Shown piece after piece: positions 18,427 to 26,034 of a stretch of DNA of 52,690 nucleotides; position 1 is the stretch's first letter; each line of letters begins with the position of its first letter. The stretch comes from Balneolaceae bacterium UBA2956 (lineage in GTDB: Bacteria; Bacteroidota; Rhodothermia; Balneolales; Balneolaceae): positions 7,886 through 60,575 of the forward strand of contig DEBM01000024.1 of the NCBI GenBank assembly GCA_002348545.1. Direction: 5' to 3'. The position numbers were made by a program, and so were the translations under genes. The notes beneath the pieces were generated by a model. It was not told where the DNA came from. It did no database searches and saw only the letters and a program-made list of their open reading frames with translations.

Positions 18427-19245
18427 TTAGTCTTTGTCTTTACCTTTACCATCTTTCTTTTTGAAGTCACGCTGTAAAAAAGTACTAAGTTTATCCTGAA
18501 CATAAAATGCTGTTTTCTTTTCATTAATTAAGATGATTCCTTCGAGCATGAAAGTTTCTCTAAAACGATTTATAGAGGCTGAATTTTTAATTTTCTCAGC
18601 AACAGGATAAAAAATAAATCGCGAGAGTATAATTCCATATAGTGTAGTCATTAAAGCAGCTGCGAGTCCAGGCCCCATGGCAGAAGGGTCGTCCAAATTA
18701 CTAAGCATATCAATTAACCCAAACAATGTACCAAACATACCAAATGCGGGAGCTGCTCCACCCATCGCACGAAGAACATCAACAACAACCATTTGCCTAA
18801 AAAAGTTTTCTTGGATATGATTAGTCCCGAACTGACGAATATCGTCACTTGAATAATTGGTACTTAAAAGAGAAAAAAGATATCCTTCTAAGTACCCACC
18901 TCGTTCTTCTTCTAGTCTATCTAATGCATTGACTCTATCTTTTCTGATTTCGTCATTCCATTCAACTATTGATTCAAAATCTTTTTGGAGAGATTTTTTA
19001 TTTGCACCTGCTTGACTAAAAAAGTACCTCACCCCAGCTAAAGCTTTATTTACATACCTTGATTGAAATGTAATATACGAGGCCATAAGAACCCCGCCTA
19101 CAACAATAACTAAACTAGGTATATTCATAAATTGGGTATTAAAGCCATCAGTAAATTGTGTGACTTTAATTGTCTCCATTACGCCAAAAATTATCATTGT
19201 TAAACTAATGACTGTACCGATCATTGAGCCAATTGAAAATTTCAT
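18427..19245 (-). CDS. motA: MotA/PomA-type stator protein
   Basis: The 272-residue product has four membrane helices (about 5-22, 40-57, 164-183, 193-214). The last two carry the conserved stator core: AAPAFGMFGTLFGLIDMLSN with Pro166, and PGLAAALMTTLYGIILSR. The NLDDPSAMGP segment is very close to PomA. The cytoplasmic loop (residues about 80-155) contains the charged stretch RKDRVNALDRLEEER, where torque residues lie in MotA. The C-terminus is lysine-rich. It begins three bases after the TPR lipoprotein gene and precedes motB. Similarity is clearly to flagellar stators rather than to TolQ/ExbB. It should conduct ions with MotB and push on the FliG part of the fusion protein. Confidence 0.94.
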   Translation of the reverse strand: MKFSIGSMIGTVISLTMIIFGVMETIKVTQFTDGFNTQFMNIPSLVIVVGGVLMASYITFQSRYVNKALAGVRYFFSQAGANKKSLQKDFESIVEWNDEIRKDRVNALDRLEEERGGYLEGYLFSLLSTNYSSDDIRQFGTNHIQENFFRQMVVVDVLRAMGGAAPAFGMFGTLFGLIDMLSNLDDPSAMGPGLAAALMTTLYGIILSRFIFYPVAEKIKNSASINRFRETFMLEGIILINEKKTAFYVQDKLSTFLQRDFKKKDGKGKDKD

Positions 19246-19248
19246 TTG

Positions 19249-19857
19249 TTACTGTCCTCCACGGATCTCTTGTATTAAAGTTTCTAATTCAGGGATACTA
19301 GGGATTGGAATATTTGGATCCATTTGAACTGCTCGATTCCAATTAGCGCGGGCTGCCGTAATATTTTCTAACATAAAAAAAACAGTTCCTTTTAGGGCGT
19401 AGGCATCTGCTGTCTCTTGTATTTCAAGGGTTTTATCAACAAATTCTAATGACTGTCGATATTCTCCCAGATAGAATAAATCCTGAGCTTTTCGAAAGTT
19501 AGTAAGTAGAGACTGTATATCTTTAGCTCTGTTTTGTACAAGACTAGAATCGATTACTACGATGGAATCTTTATCAACCGGTCTCATGCCTCTTAGATCC
19601 AAATAAAACTGTTCTTTGGACGGGTCTAGTTTAATCTGAATATTTGAACTTTCATTTAAGTAATTAACAGTGATCACCTCTTTAGAAGCTGAATTATCTG
19701 AATTAATAGAACTAGTTATTTGAGGCGAATTTGAGAGTACTCTTGGAATCGAATTTGTAGGCTGACTATTTGAGTTACTTGATATAGACTGCGGTGTTGC
19801 ACATCCAATATGCATAACAATAGAAAGCACAATTATTATTGTGAATTCTTTTTTCAT
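19249..19857 (-). CDS. TPR-containing putative lipoprotein in the motor operon
   Basis: The reading frame is open back to an ATG at 19899, but the ATG at 19857 is preferred. It gives a clean signal (MKKEFTIIIVLSIVMHIGC), with Cys19 as the likely lipidated residue, and a 13-base gap instead of an overlap with the upstream gene. The next 80 residues are Ser/Asn-rich and probably flexible. Residues about 120-190 hold two TPR-like helix pairs (AQDLFYLGEYRQSLEFVDKT; AYALKGTVFFMLENITAAR). It could be a periplasmic outer-membrane-anchored scaffold, in the manner of pilotins or MotY-like and gliding lipoproteins. Its exact role is unknown. The His at the -3 position of the lipobox is atypical. Confidence 0.8.
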   Translation of the reverse strand: MKKEFTIIIVLSIVMHIGCATPQSISSNSNSQPTNSIPRVLSNSPQITSSINSDNSASKEVITVNYLNESSNIQIKLDPSKEQFYLDLRGMRPVDKDSIVVIDSSLVQNRAKDIQSLLTNFRKAQDLFYLGEYRQSLEFVDKTLEIQETADAYALKGTVFFMLENITAARANWNRAVQMDPNIPIPSIPELETLIQEIRGGQ

Positions 19858-19870
19858 GAAAAATAGGCTA

Positions 19871-21067
19871 TTAGAATCGAATAACTGCATGAAATCCAAA
19901 TCCAGTTTGTTTATAAGTTAAACGGTCTTTATTTGCTAATTTTATAGTTTCTCCAGCAAGCGTGAGATTACCAAAAACAGACAATCCAATATTTTTACTT
20001 AAATTAAATTGTAGTCCAGGCTCTAACACGAACATTTCGCCTTCCTTGTTCCCAAGAGGGAATTGTGTATTTAATTTGGAATAGAATACTACACGATATT
20101 CGTCTATATCTGCAACTTTTTCTGATATAGCTTGATAATAGATTAATCCCAATTCGAATAGCGAAATATCGAATAATGTTTGTTCTCTATCTCGAGATCT
20201 AACTATGTGATAACCAGCACTAAAACCAATATAAGAACTATTTTCTAAATCTAAAGGCTGTCTGTAGGTAAATGTTACACTGAAATCAGTAAGAGCTTGT
20301 CTTATCAGAGTATCAGCTTGATGTGAGAATACGTTCGCTGTGGAATCAGCACCAGCACCAGCACCAGCACCAGCACCAGCACCAGCACCAGCACCAGTAG
20401 TATCGTTACTTGTTGTAGATGTTGCATATTGATTTCGGTACCAAAGATCAGAGGATTTAGTACTAATGCCAAAAGTAACTAGTTTTTGTGTTCCTTGATT
20501 TAAAGTAGGTAAAACTATTGGAGGGTTTGAAATAAACGAGTTACTCCAAACTACTTCGCGTGATTGAGGATTCATTACACGGATACTAATAACTAGTCCT
20601 TCAGGTTCCCTTCGTTGTAAACTTAACTCAACAAGACCTTGGACACCGTATTTATAGGCAATTTCTTCTAGCATCTCTGGGGATACATCTGCTAGAGAAC
20701 GTCCTTGCATATTTAGAATTTGTAGAGTAGAATCATTCCCTACAATCTTAAGTTTATCGTTTGGTTCTAATTCAGGAGGTGATAATACAGTAAGCCCAGC
20801 ATAATTGCGCATAGAATACTCGATCTCTGCACGTATGTATTCAACCTCTTCATTTGTGAATCTAAGTGCTGAATAATTTATTTTGTAAATAGCTATACGA
20901 CGCACTGTGGCTGGAAAATCAGCTAAATTTGGATTTAACTGTTCTTGAATTTTTTCAATCATGTATGGATCGCCTTGTTCATGAGTAAAAATCTGAGCAG
21001 AAACATAGTAGGAATCAGTCAGAGCTCCAAGAATGAAAACGATAAGTAGATTGAATAATTTTTTCAT
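19871..21067 (-). CDS. Outer-membrane barrel protein with periplasmic FlgT/LpoB-like domain, motor operon
   Basis: The 398-residue product has a signal peptide (residues 1-25). Residues about 35-175 form an alpha/beta domain (VRRIAIYKINYSALRF ... GVQGLVELSLQ ... VWSNSF) that resembles the anticodon-binding-like fold of FlgT, TolB-N and LpoB. A Gly-Ala linker of eight pairs (about 224-239), coded by a hexanucleotide repeat, follows. Residues about 255-398 look like an eight-strand outer-membrane barrel ending GFHAVIRF, with the terminal Phe typical of BAM substrates. The gene begins three bases after the fusion gene stop. In Vibrio, FlgT builds the outer ring around a sodium motor; by analogy this could be the outer-membrane station of the motor. 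The family call is inference. Confidence 0.8.
   Translation of the reverse strand: MKKLFNLLIVFILGALTDSYYVSAQIFTHEQGDPYMIEKIQEQLNPNLADFPATVRRIAIYKINYSALRFTNEEVEYIRAEIEYSMRNYAGLTVLSPPELEPNDKLKIVGNDSTLQILNMQGRSLADVSPEMLEEIAYKYGVQGLVELSLQRREPEGLVISIRVMNPQSREVVWSNSFISNPPIVLPTLNQGTQKLVTFGISTKSSDLWYRNQYATSTTSNDTTGAGAGAGAGAGAGAGADSTANVFSHQADTLIRQALTDFSVTFTYRQPLDLENSSYIGFSAGYHIVRSRDREQTLFDISLFELGLIYYQAISEKVADIDEYRVVFYSKLNTQFPLGNKEGEMFVLEPGLQFNLSKNIGLSVFGNLTLAGETIKLANKDRLTYKQTGFGFHAVIRF
20351..20397 (-). repeat. Hexanucleotide repeat coding for a Gly-Ala linker
   Basis: Seven full copies of ACCAGC plus five further bases run without a mismatch on the + strand. On the coding strand this reads GGT GCT, giving eight Gly-Ala pairs between the periplasmic and barrel domains of the motor outer-membrane protein. 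Copy-number changes by slippage would alter linker length by two residues per unit and never shift the frame. Confidence 0.97.
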
Positions 21068-21070
21068 TAT

Positions 21071-22987
21071 CTATGCTTCTGTTTTCATTTTTCGACGTAC
21101 TGCATAAAGAATAGTTTTTTGGGCATCTTCAACCTCTGAATTAGTTGCTTCAGAAGGCATTTCTATTTCACTCAGTATGAGTTGTTGATCTCGTTTAGTT
21201 CGGGATTTTAAAACTTTTTCTCGAACTGCTGCAGGAGCAGTACGTAGAGCTAAAATAAGTGTTTCGGAGGGTATTTCGTCAAGCGCTGATTTTATTAATT
21301 CAATTTTTACTTTAGGTAAATCATCAAATCCGATAAAATACTTTTTAATTTTTTTAGCTAATTCTAAATCTTGTTCTGCAATTGAAGCAACATACGCATC
21401 TTGTTCAGACAGTGGCATAGTTTCAATTGTGTTCAGTATAGTTTCTACACCATCTGCTGCAACGTACTTCATGTCAGAAATATCTAATGCTTTGTTAGAG
21501 AAATGAGAAGCAACTTTTTTATAAACTGAAATGGGTATGTTGTTAATTTTACCCATCTTGAGGAGGACTGATATACGCTTATCGTCATCCATTTTCTGTA
21601 AAACAACTCCAGCTCTTTCACCCGCAACCTGTGCTAATAAAATTGAAATCATTTCTTCAGACTCATCTTTCATTAAGTGCAGAATTTGTTGATCTGTCAA
21701 CTGATCGACAAAGTCAAATAGGCTATTTTGCGAACCTTCGGCATCTGTAGACGCTTTATATGTTGTAATATTGCTACGGAAATTTTCTGTTTCACTTATC
21801 CTATCTTCTAATGTGATGGCGTCAAAATTATTAATACCAAAATTAATCATCTCAAAAATATTGGTACTTATATGAGGCTTTAAAATATTTAACAGCTTTT
21901 CGTCTACACTAATAAGGCTTTTTACTGCCTTAGTTACACCCTGTTCTTCATCATTTTCAATCCATTCGCTTATTATATTTGCGACGATTTTTGGTTTACT
22001 AATACACATATTTGCAATGAAGGTTTTGTCTCCTTCGAATTTTGCCATTTCTCTTACAGTAGGCCCCTTTTGAGGTTCTGGTGTATTTACTTCTGTGATA
22101 ATAGGTTGAGCATTTTGTAATACAGGCGTATTTTGTCCCATATCCTGCATAATTTGTTCTTCGTCTTTAGTTTTGGCTTTTCTGGAAATTGCCATAAATA
22201 ATGCTAATAAGAATAAGATTCCTAGTGCAATTATTATAAATGTAAGATGCTCAGGATTATTCCAATCAATACCTAAGAACATCTTTTTTTCTCTTTCTGC
22301 TACTACTGTTTGGATTATGGTGTCTGGCGAGAGAGGGAACATACTATTTTCGATAATCTCTTCTTGCTCTTCTTCAATATCACTAATTTCATTGCTTCTA
22401 TTCAACAACATCTCAGGATTTGGTGTAGTAGATTTTTTAATGTCTTGTGCAATGGCTCGGTTGTTGCGCGGAAATACTTTTCTACTAACCGATACTATGT
22501 CTCCACGGAATTCATCGGCATTTGCAATCAAAATAACGGCTTCTTCCACAAAATCTACATCCTCATCACTATAAGAAGTATCAACGAGTACTTTTATATT
22601 GAGTCTAGTTAGCTGGAAGCGGGCATCAAACCCTGACGCTTTCAAACTATCCTGATTAGATGGCCTATTCTTTTGTATATTTGGTGGAATAAAGGGTAAT
22701 CCTGGTAAATTTTCAATTTTAATGTCTTCTAGTGGCTGTATAACTTCATATCCTTTAGGAACTAAGATTCGTTCCAGTGTTGCCTTTACATCTACAATGA
22801 ATGAACCCTCTCGATAGTAATCTGAGAGTGCATTATCTAAAATTATTTCATAGTACCGTTCATATTTAGCAGTTTCTTCCTGGGCATCTGCAGACAAAGT
22901 CTGTGCAGGGACAATTTGCCCGGTTACAATAATACTCTGAAGCGCAATAATGCCCGTAAGAGCAAGAATTTTAAAGTATCCTGCCAT
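21071..22987 (-). CDS. Natural FliF-FliG fusion: MS-ring RBM3 plus rotor switch protein
   Basis: The 638-residue protein begins with a signal or membrane helix (1-24). Residues about 42-172 match the third ring-building domain of FliF (ALSDYYREGSFIVDVKATLE; LTRLNIKVLVDTSY; then RGDIVSVSRKVF with RGD at 161-163). A membrane helix (247-268) and a FliF-like tail (about 320-345, KPKIVANIISEWI) follow. Residues about 350-410 resemble FliG-N, 422-498 FliG-M (ISILLAQVAGERAGVVLQKM) and 508-638 FliG-C (GVETILNTI ... LELAKKIKKYFIGFDDLP ... ALRTAPAAVREKV). The usual FliF domains RBM1 and RBM2 are missing. It heads the operon, followed at three bases by the barrel protein. The frame is continuous, so the fusion is not an assembly join of two stops. 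It should be an inner-membrane rotor driven by MotAB. Confidence 0.88.
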   Translation of the reverse strand: MAGYFKILALTGIIALQSIIVTGQIVPAQTLSADAQEETAKYERYYEIILDNALSDYYREGSFIVDVKATLERILVPKGYEVIQPLEDIKIENLPGLPFIPPNIQKNRPSNQDSLKASGFDARFQLTRLNIKVLVDTSYSDEDVDFVEEAVILIANADEFRGDIVSVSRKVFPRNNRAIAQDIKKSTTPNPEMLLNRSNEISDIEEEQEEIIENSMFPLSPDTIIQTVVAEREKKMFLGIDWNNPEHLTFIIIALGILFLLALFMAISRKAKTKDEEQIMQDMGQNTPVLQNAQPIITEVNTPEPQKGPTVREMAKFEGDKTFIANMCISKPKIVANIISEWIENDEEQGVTKAVKSLISVDEKLLNILKPHISTNIFEMINFGINNFDAITLEDRISETENFRSNITTYKASTDAEGSQNSLFDFVDQLTDQQILHLMKDESEEMISILLAQVAGERAGVVLQKMDDDKRISVLLKMGKINNIPISVYKKVASHFSNKALDISDMKYVAADGVETILNTIETMPLSEQDAYVASIAEQDLELAKKIKKYFIGFDDLPKVKIELIKSALDEIPSETLILALRTAPAAVREKVLKSRTKRDQQLILSEIEMPSEATNSEVEDAQKTILYAVRRKMKTEA

Positions 22988-23254
22988 GATTTAACCCCCG
23001 CAGAAGGTAATTTATTTAAGCCTAAGTATAGATGATGGTATGTACATCGCTAAGTATGCGAAAATTTTTCGAGTTTTCCACATTTTTGATTAAAATAAGT
23101 AGAATATTGATTTAATGATAATAATCTTCAAAATTATTGATGTCAAGCTACTTAGACGAGAATGAATCTCAAACAGTGTCATTGTCTATATACTTATCCA
23201 CAATGTAAGCAACATAAAGGCACTTAGGTCATGTATGCATTGAATGAGATTTCA
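22988..23254. promoter_or_regulatory. Intergenic region upstream of the motor operon with two DnaA-box-like sites
   Basis: This 267-base stretch between the sufE stop and the fusion gene start must contain the motor promoter. It holds two same-strand matches to the DnaA box TTWTNCACA, TTTTCCACA at 23074-23082 and TTATCCACA at 23194-23202. An AT-rich segment (about 23083-23143) lies between them. No convincing sigma-70 promoter pair was found by eye. The sites could regulate the operon, titrate DnaA, or be chance. An origin is unlikely because the ribosomal operon to the right would then run head-on to replication. Confidence 0.4.
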
Positions 23255-23683
23255 CTAAGAAGAAAAAGCTAGAGCGTAAATTTTCATTTGCTTAACCATA
23301 GACGCCAAGCCATTAGCTCTTGTTGGAGAAAGATGTTCATGCATCCCAATTTCAGTTATAAAGGTAGGCTCTGTTGTAAGAATAGCACTTGGAGTCTGTT
23401 GGCTATAAAGGTGGATCATCAATGCTATTAGTCCCTTTGTGATAGCGGCGTCACTGTCGGCTTCGAAAAAGATTTTACCTTCATTGAATTCTGCATGTAG
23501 CCATACTTGACTTTGACAACCCTTGACTATGTTGTGTTCGATCTTTTTGGAGCTATCGAGGTGGGGTAGCTTAGATCCAAGTTTAATTATATGCTTATAG
23601 CGTTCAGTCCAATCTTCGAGTGAATTGAATTCTCTGACAATTCTATTTTGGACGTCTTCAATACTTAACTTTGGCTGCGACAT
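23255..23683 (-). CDS. sufE: SufE-family sulfur acceptor
   Basis: The 142-residue product has the full SufE pattern: RYKHIIKLGSKLPHL, then HNIVKGCQSQVWLHA with Cys56 as the sulfur-accepting cysteine (Cys51 in E. coli), and a C-terminal LSPTRANGLASMVKQMK helix. It takes persulfide sulfur from the cysteine desulfurase SufS and passes it on for iron-sulfur cluster assembly. No other suf gene is in the window. It follows the PAS gene by eight bases on the same strand, so the two are likely cotranscribed, an unusual pairing. Confidence 0.94.
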   Translation of the reverse strand: MSQPKLSIEDVQNRIVREFNSLEDWTERYKHIIKLGSKLPHLDSSKKIEHNIVKGCQSQVWLHAEFNEGKIFFEADSDAAITKGLIALMIHLYSQQTPSAILTTEPTFITEIGMHEHLSPTRANGLASMVKQMKIYALAFSS

Positions 23684-23691
23684 ATGGACGC

Positions 23692-24615
23692 TTAAATTTC
23701 TTTTAACTCTAGCTTACCAACTGATTTTACTGTTGAAATTTTATTGTTGCTATCGTCTTTTATAGGGCTGAATGACTGATATATTGTTTGGTATTCATCA
23801 GAATTAGGAATTTTGTAGCGAAATAATTCAGTAACAGTTTTCCCTTTAAACGCATTACTTAGAGCGTGCTGTATCATGGCTACATCGTCTGGATGTATGA
23901 CACTAGCTAATCCTTTTTCAAAAATATCATCAGAGCTACATCCTGTGACTTCTTCGAAGGCTTCATTTATGTATTTGCAATTAAAACCCGATTCATCTTT
24001 GGAAAACTTAAGAATAAACTCTTCTCGTTGCTTAAGTAGCGTACCAAAATCAGTATTAAAAATAGCCTTTGCTGTCTCTTTTTTCTCTGTTACATCTCGT
24101 TGATACGACACCCAATGTGTCACTTCTCCTTGAGCATTCATCAAGGGATGAATATCCCACTGGTTAATAAATTCTGAACCGTCTTTACGATAATTAATTG
24201 TATGACCAAAAAATGCTTGACCTTCAATTAATCGTCTTTTTAGACGTTCTAAGATAGATCGGTCTGTTTTTTTTCCTTGAAGTATACGAGGCGTTTTTCC
24301 AAGTACTTCTTGTTTTGTATACCCAGTCATACGGGTGAAACCGTCATTTACATAAATAATTTTTGGTCCTGGTTTCTCTAAATTTAGCTCTGTGATAATT
24401 ATGGAATCATAATCGTTTCGAATCGCGCTTTCTAACAGATCCAACTGATGTTCTAATACAGCAATTTTATTTGCTTGTGACTTAAAAGCATCTTCTAGCT
24501 TTGTTTGTGCTTCAGCGTCTTTTGTCAATTTCTTGATGTCGTCTAGTTCAAATGGTTTATTGTACTTCATAGGGCCGCTTTGATCTCGTAGAGTTTTTTT
24601 ATCACTAGTCAGCAA
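23692..24615 (-). CDS. PAS-domain sensor protein without an output domain
   Basis: The 307-residue protein has a short N-terminal helix region (about 20-60, probable coiled coil), then a PAS-PAC module at about 60-185 (IIYVNDGFTRMTGYTKQEVL, GKTPRILQGKKTDR, NYRKDGSEFINQW, VSYQRDVTEKKE). A second PAS is at about 195-300 (CKYINEAFEEVTGCSSDDIF, SVIHPDDVAMIQ). The first is LOV-like in sequence, but the flavin-binding cysteine of GRNCRFLQG is replaced by Pro, so it should not be a photoreceptor. No kinase, cyclase or methyl-accepting domain is present. It may relay a signal by protein contact. An alternative start is the ATG at 24570. The gene is followed by sufE. Confidence 0.87.
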   Translation of the reverse strand: MLTSDKKTLRDQSGPMKYNKPFELDDIKKLTKDAEAQTKLEDAFKSQANKIAVLEHQLDLLESAIRNDYDSIIITELNLEKPGPKIIYVNDGFTRMTGYTKQEVLGKTPRILQGKKTDRSILERLKRRLIEGQAFFGHTINYRKDGSEFINQWDIHPLMNAQGEVTHWVSYQRDVTEKKETAKAIFNTDFGTLLKQREEFILKFSKDESGFNCKYINEAFEEVTGCSSDDIFEKGLASVIHPDDVAMIQHALSNAFKGKTVTELFRYKIPNSDEYQTIYQSFSPIKDDSNNKISTVKSVGKLELKEI

Positions 24616-24703
24616 ATAAACGACTAATAATGATCAATCATTCCACAATTTGAAACAAATAATTAATGGATCAATATGATTTTTTATCAATACAGTTGCA
24701 GAA

Positions 24704-24731
24704 TAAAAAAAGGGGGCTATTGCCCCCCTTT
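24704..24731 (-). terminator. Rho-independent terminator of the mutB-meaB transcript
   Basis: Arms AAAGGGGGC (24709-24717) and GCCCCCCTTT (24722-24731) close a TATT loop with one extra C. Read on the - strand, the stem is followed by a run of seven T (24711-24705), as expected for an intrinsic terminator about 285 bases after the meaB stop. Confidence 0.85.
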
Positions 24732-24946
24732 CCTCACTCACTCATCGAAGTAGCAGCTTTTGCATAAGCTCAACTGCACATTCTTTAATATTCAATTCTA
24801 ATCGCCTGTCTCAAGTGTACACATTGAATTTTTGTCGGTTGCTCAAAGACTTTTTTCATAAATGTAAAAATTCAATATTTTTAATTTATAGTTTATAAAT
24901 CATTGGAAGAAATATAATGTTGTAAGCGCTTTTTTGCTAATGTAAA

Positions 24947-24968
24947 GTGTGTTCTCACACATTTTTTT
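24947..24968 (+). terminator. Weak terminator-like hairpin
   Basis: GTGTG/CACAC (24947-24951 and 24956-24960) with a TTCT loop is followed by A and seven T on the + strand. No + strand gene ends here, so it may be chance or act on antisense transcription. Confidence 0.3.
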
Positions 24969-25016
24969 ATTCATTAAGAGGTATTCTAAAAAGACTAAAA
25001 TCTTAAAATGAACGGT

Positions 25017-26030
25017 TTATCGGTTATTAAGTAGTGTGCGTGTGAATTCTTGAGCTGCTTCTAAAATACTTTTTTTACCAAGTTGCATCTCTTTTAAGAG
25101 CGTATTTTTGAGATGCCTAGAGTGTTTAGCTGTATGTAAATGTTGAAGCCAATAGAATTCACTTAATTTTTTGAACCATTGTTCTTGTTGGAGTTGTCTC
25201 TTGTGCTTAAAGTATCCTATTGATTTAGCTTGTTCTAGGAATTTAGCTACAGCTTGCCAACTTTCAGAGATTCCAGTCTCTTCGACGGAACTAACCCCAA
25301 TGATGGGAACCTGGTAATTCTTTAGGGAATGATTAATCAGTTGAGATGTAGATTGCAATGATTGAAGTGTTTGTTGAGCTAAATATTTCGTGGCCCCATC
25401 CATTTTATTCACTAGTAAAACATCCGCAAATTCTAATACTCCACGTTTAATACCTTGTAATTCATCCCCACTACCGGGTTGATTGAGCAAAATAAAGCAG
25501 TCTACCATATCCGCTACTGCACCCTCATTTTGACCAATTCCGACGGTTTCTATAAGAATGGCAGAATAACCAGCTAGCTCGCACAAGCTCATGATTGATT
25601 GCGTTGTATGAGTGACTCCACCAAGAATTTGCTGGGAAGGTGAAGGGCGTATAAAGGCATTAGCTTGGGTACTTAATCGCTCCATTCTAATTTTATCACC
25701 GAGAATAGAACCGCCAGAAACACGGCTACTAGGATCTACTGCTAACACGCATACTCGGAATCCTAATGAGAGTAGATGCATTCCTAAAGATTCTATGTAG
25801 CTACTTTTTCCTACACCAGGAGGCCCGGAAATTCCTATTCTAGTTGTTGGAATACGATCGGTTTTATTAAGTCGTTCTAAAGCTCCTTCAAGTAGGTTCC
25901 GAGCTCGGTTTTGATCTTCTATACGGGTGCTTTCTAGGAGTGTAATAGCCCGAGAAAGGCTTCGTATTTGCCCTTTTTCAATGGAATTTATCCATCTTAA
26001 AATAACGGCATGATCACTATCTTTTTTCAT
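25017..26030 (-). CDS. meaB: MeaB/ArgK-family GTPase, mutase chaperone
   Basis: The 337-residue protein has a G3E-type P-loop GISGPPGVGKSS (residues about 66-77), LAVDPSSRVSGGSILGDK, the switch-like ETVGIGQNE, and NKMDG for guanine recognition. This is the MeaB pattern; the protein protects and reloads adenosylcobalamin in methylmalonyl-CoA mutase. The name ArgK is historical and not implied here. It starts four bases after the mutase stop, which confirms the partner. A strong terminator lies downstream. Confidence 0.95.
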   Translation of the reverse strand: MKKDSDHAVILRWINSIEKGQIRSLSRAITLLESTRIEDQNRARNLLEGALERLNKTDRIPTTRIGISGPPGVGKSSYIESLGMHLLSLGFRVCVLAVDPSSRVSGGSILGDKIRMERLSTQANAFIRPSPSQQILGGVTHTTQSIMSLCELAGYSAILIETVGIGQNEGAVADMVDCFILLNQPGSGDELQGIKRGVLEFADVLLVNKMDGATKYLAQQTLQSLQSTSQLINHSLKNYQVPIIGVSSVEETGISESWQAVAKFLEQAKSIGYFKHKRQLQQEQWFKKLSEFYWLQHLHTAKHSRHLKNTLLKEMQLGKKSILEAAQEFTRTLLNNR

Positions 26031-26034
26031 TTTT

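Larger units (their letters stand above)
24616..25016. other. Intergenic region with meaB terminator and AT-rich DNA
   Basis: This 401-base gap separates the PAS gene from meaB, both on the - strand. It contains the strong terminator at 24704-24731 and a weaker hairpin at 24947-24968. The rest is AT-rich and should include the promoter of the PAS-sufE pair just right of 24615. I see no open reading frame and no RNA gene. Confidence 0.6.

Noticed and set aside
17728..19245. MotAB-like pair considered as the ZorAB part of a Zorya anti-phage system.
   Set aside because: No ZorC, ZorD or ZorE-type helicase or nuclease is nearby. MotB has a full OmpA domain, MotA has no long cytoplasmic tail, and a FliG rotor is in the operon.
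20351..20397. Short tandem repeat considered as a CRISPR-like array.
   Set aside because: Units are 6 bases without spacers and lie in frame inside a coding region; it is a simple sequence repeat.
22988..23254. Region considered as the chromosomal replication origin.
   Set aside because: There are only two DnaA-box matches, no dnaA nearby, and the highly expressed ribosomal operon would be head-on to replication.
23692..24615. First PAS domain considered as a LOV blue-light receptor.
   Set aside because: The motif reads GKTPRILQG, with Pro in place of the flavin-bonding cysteine.
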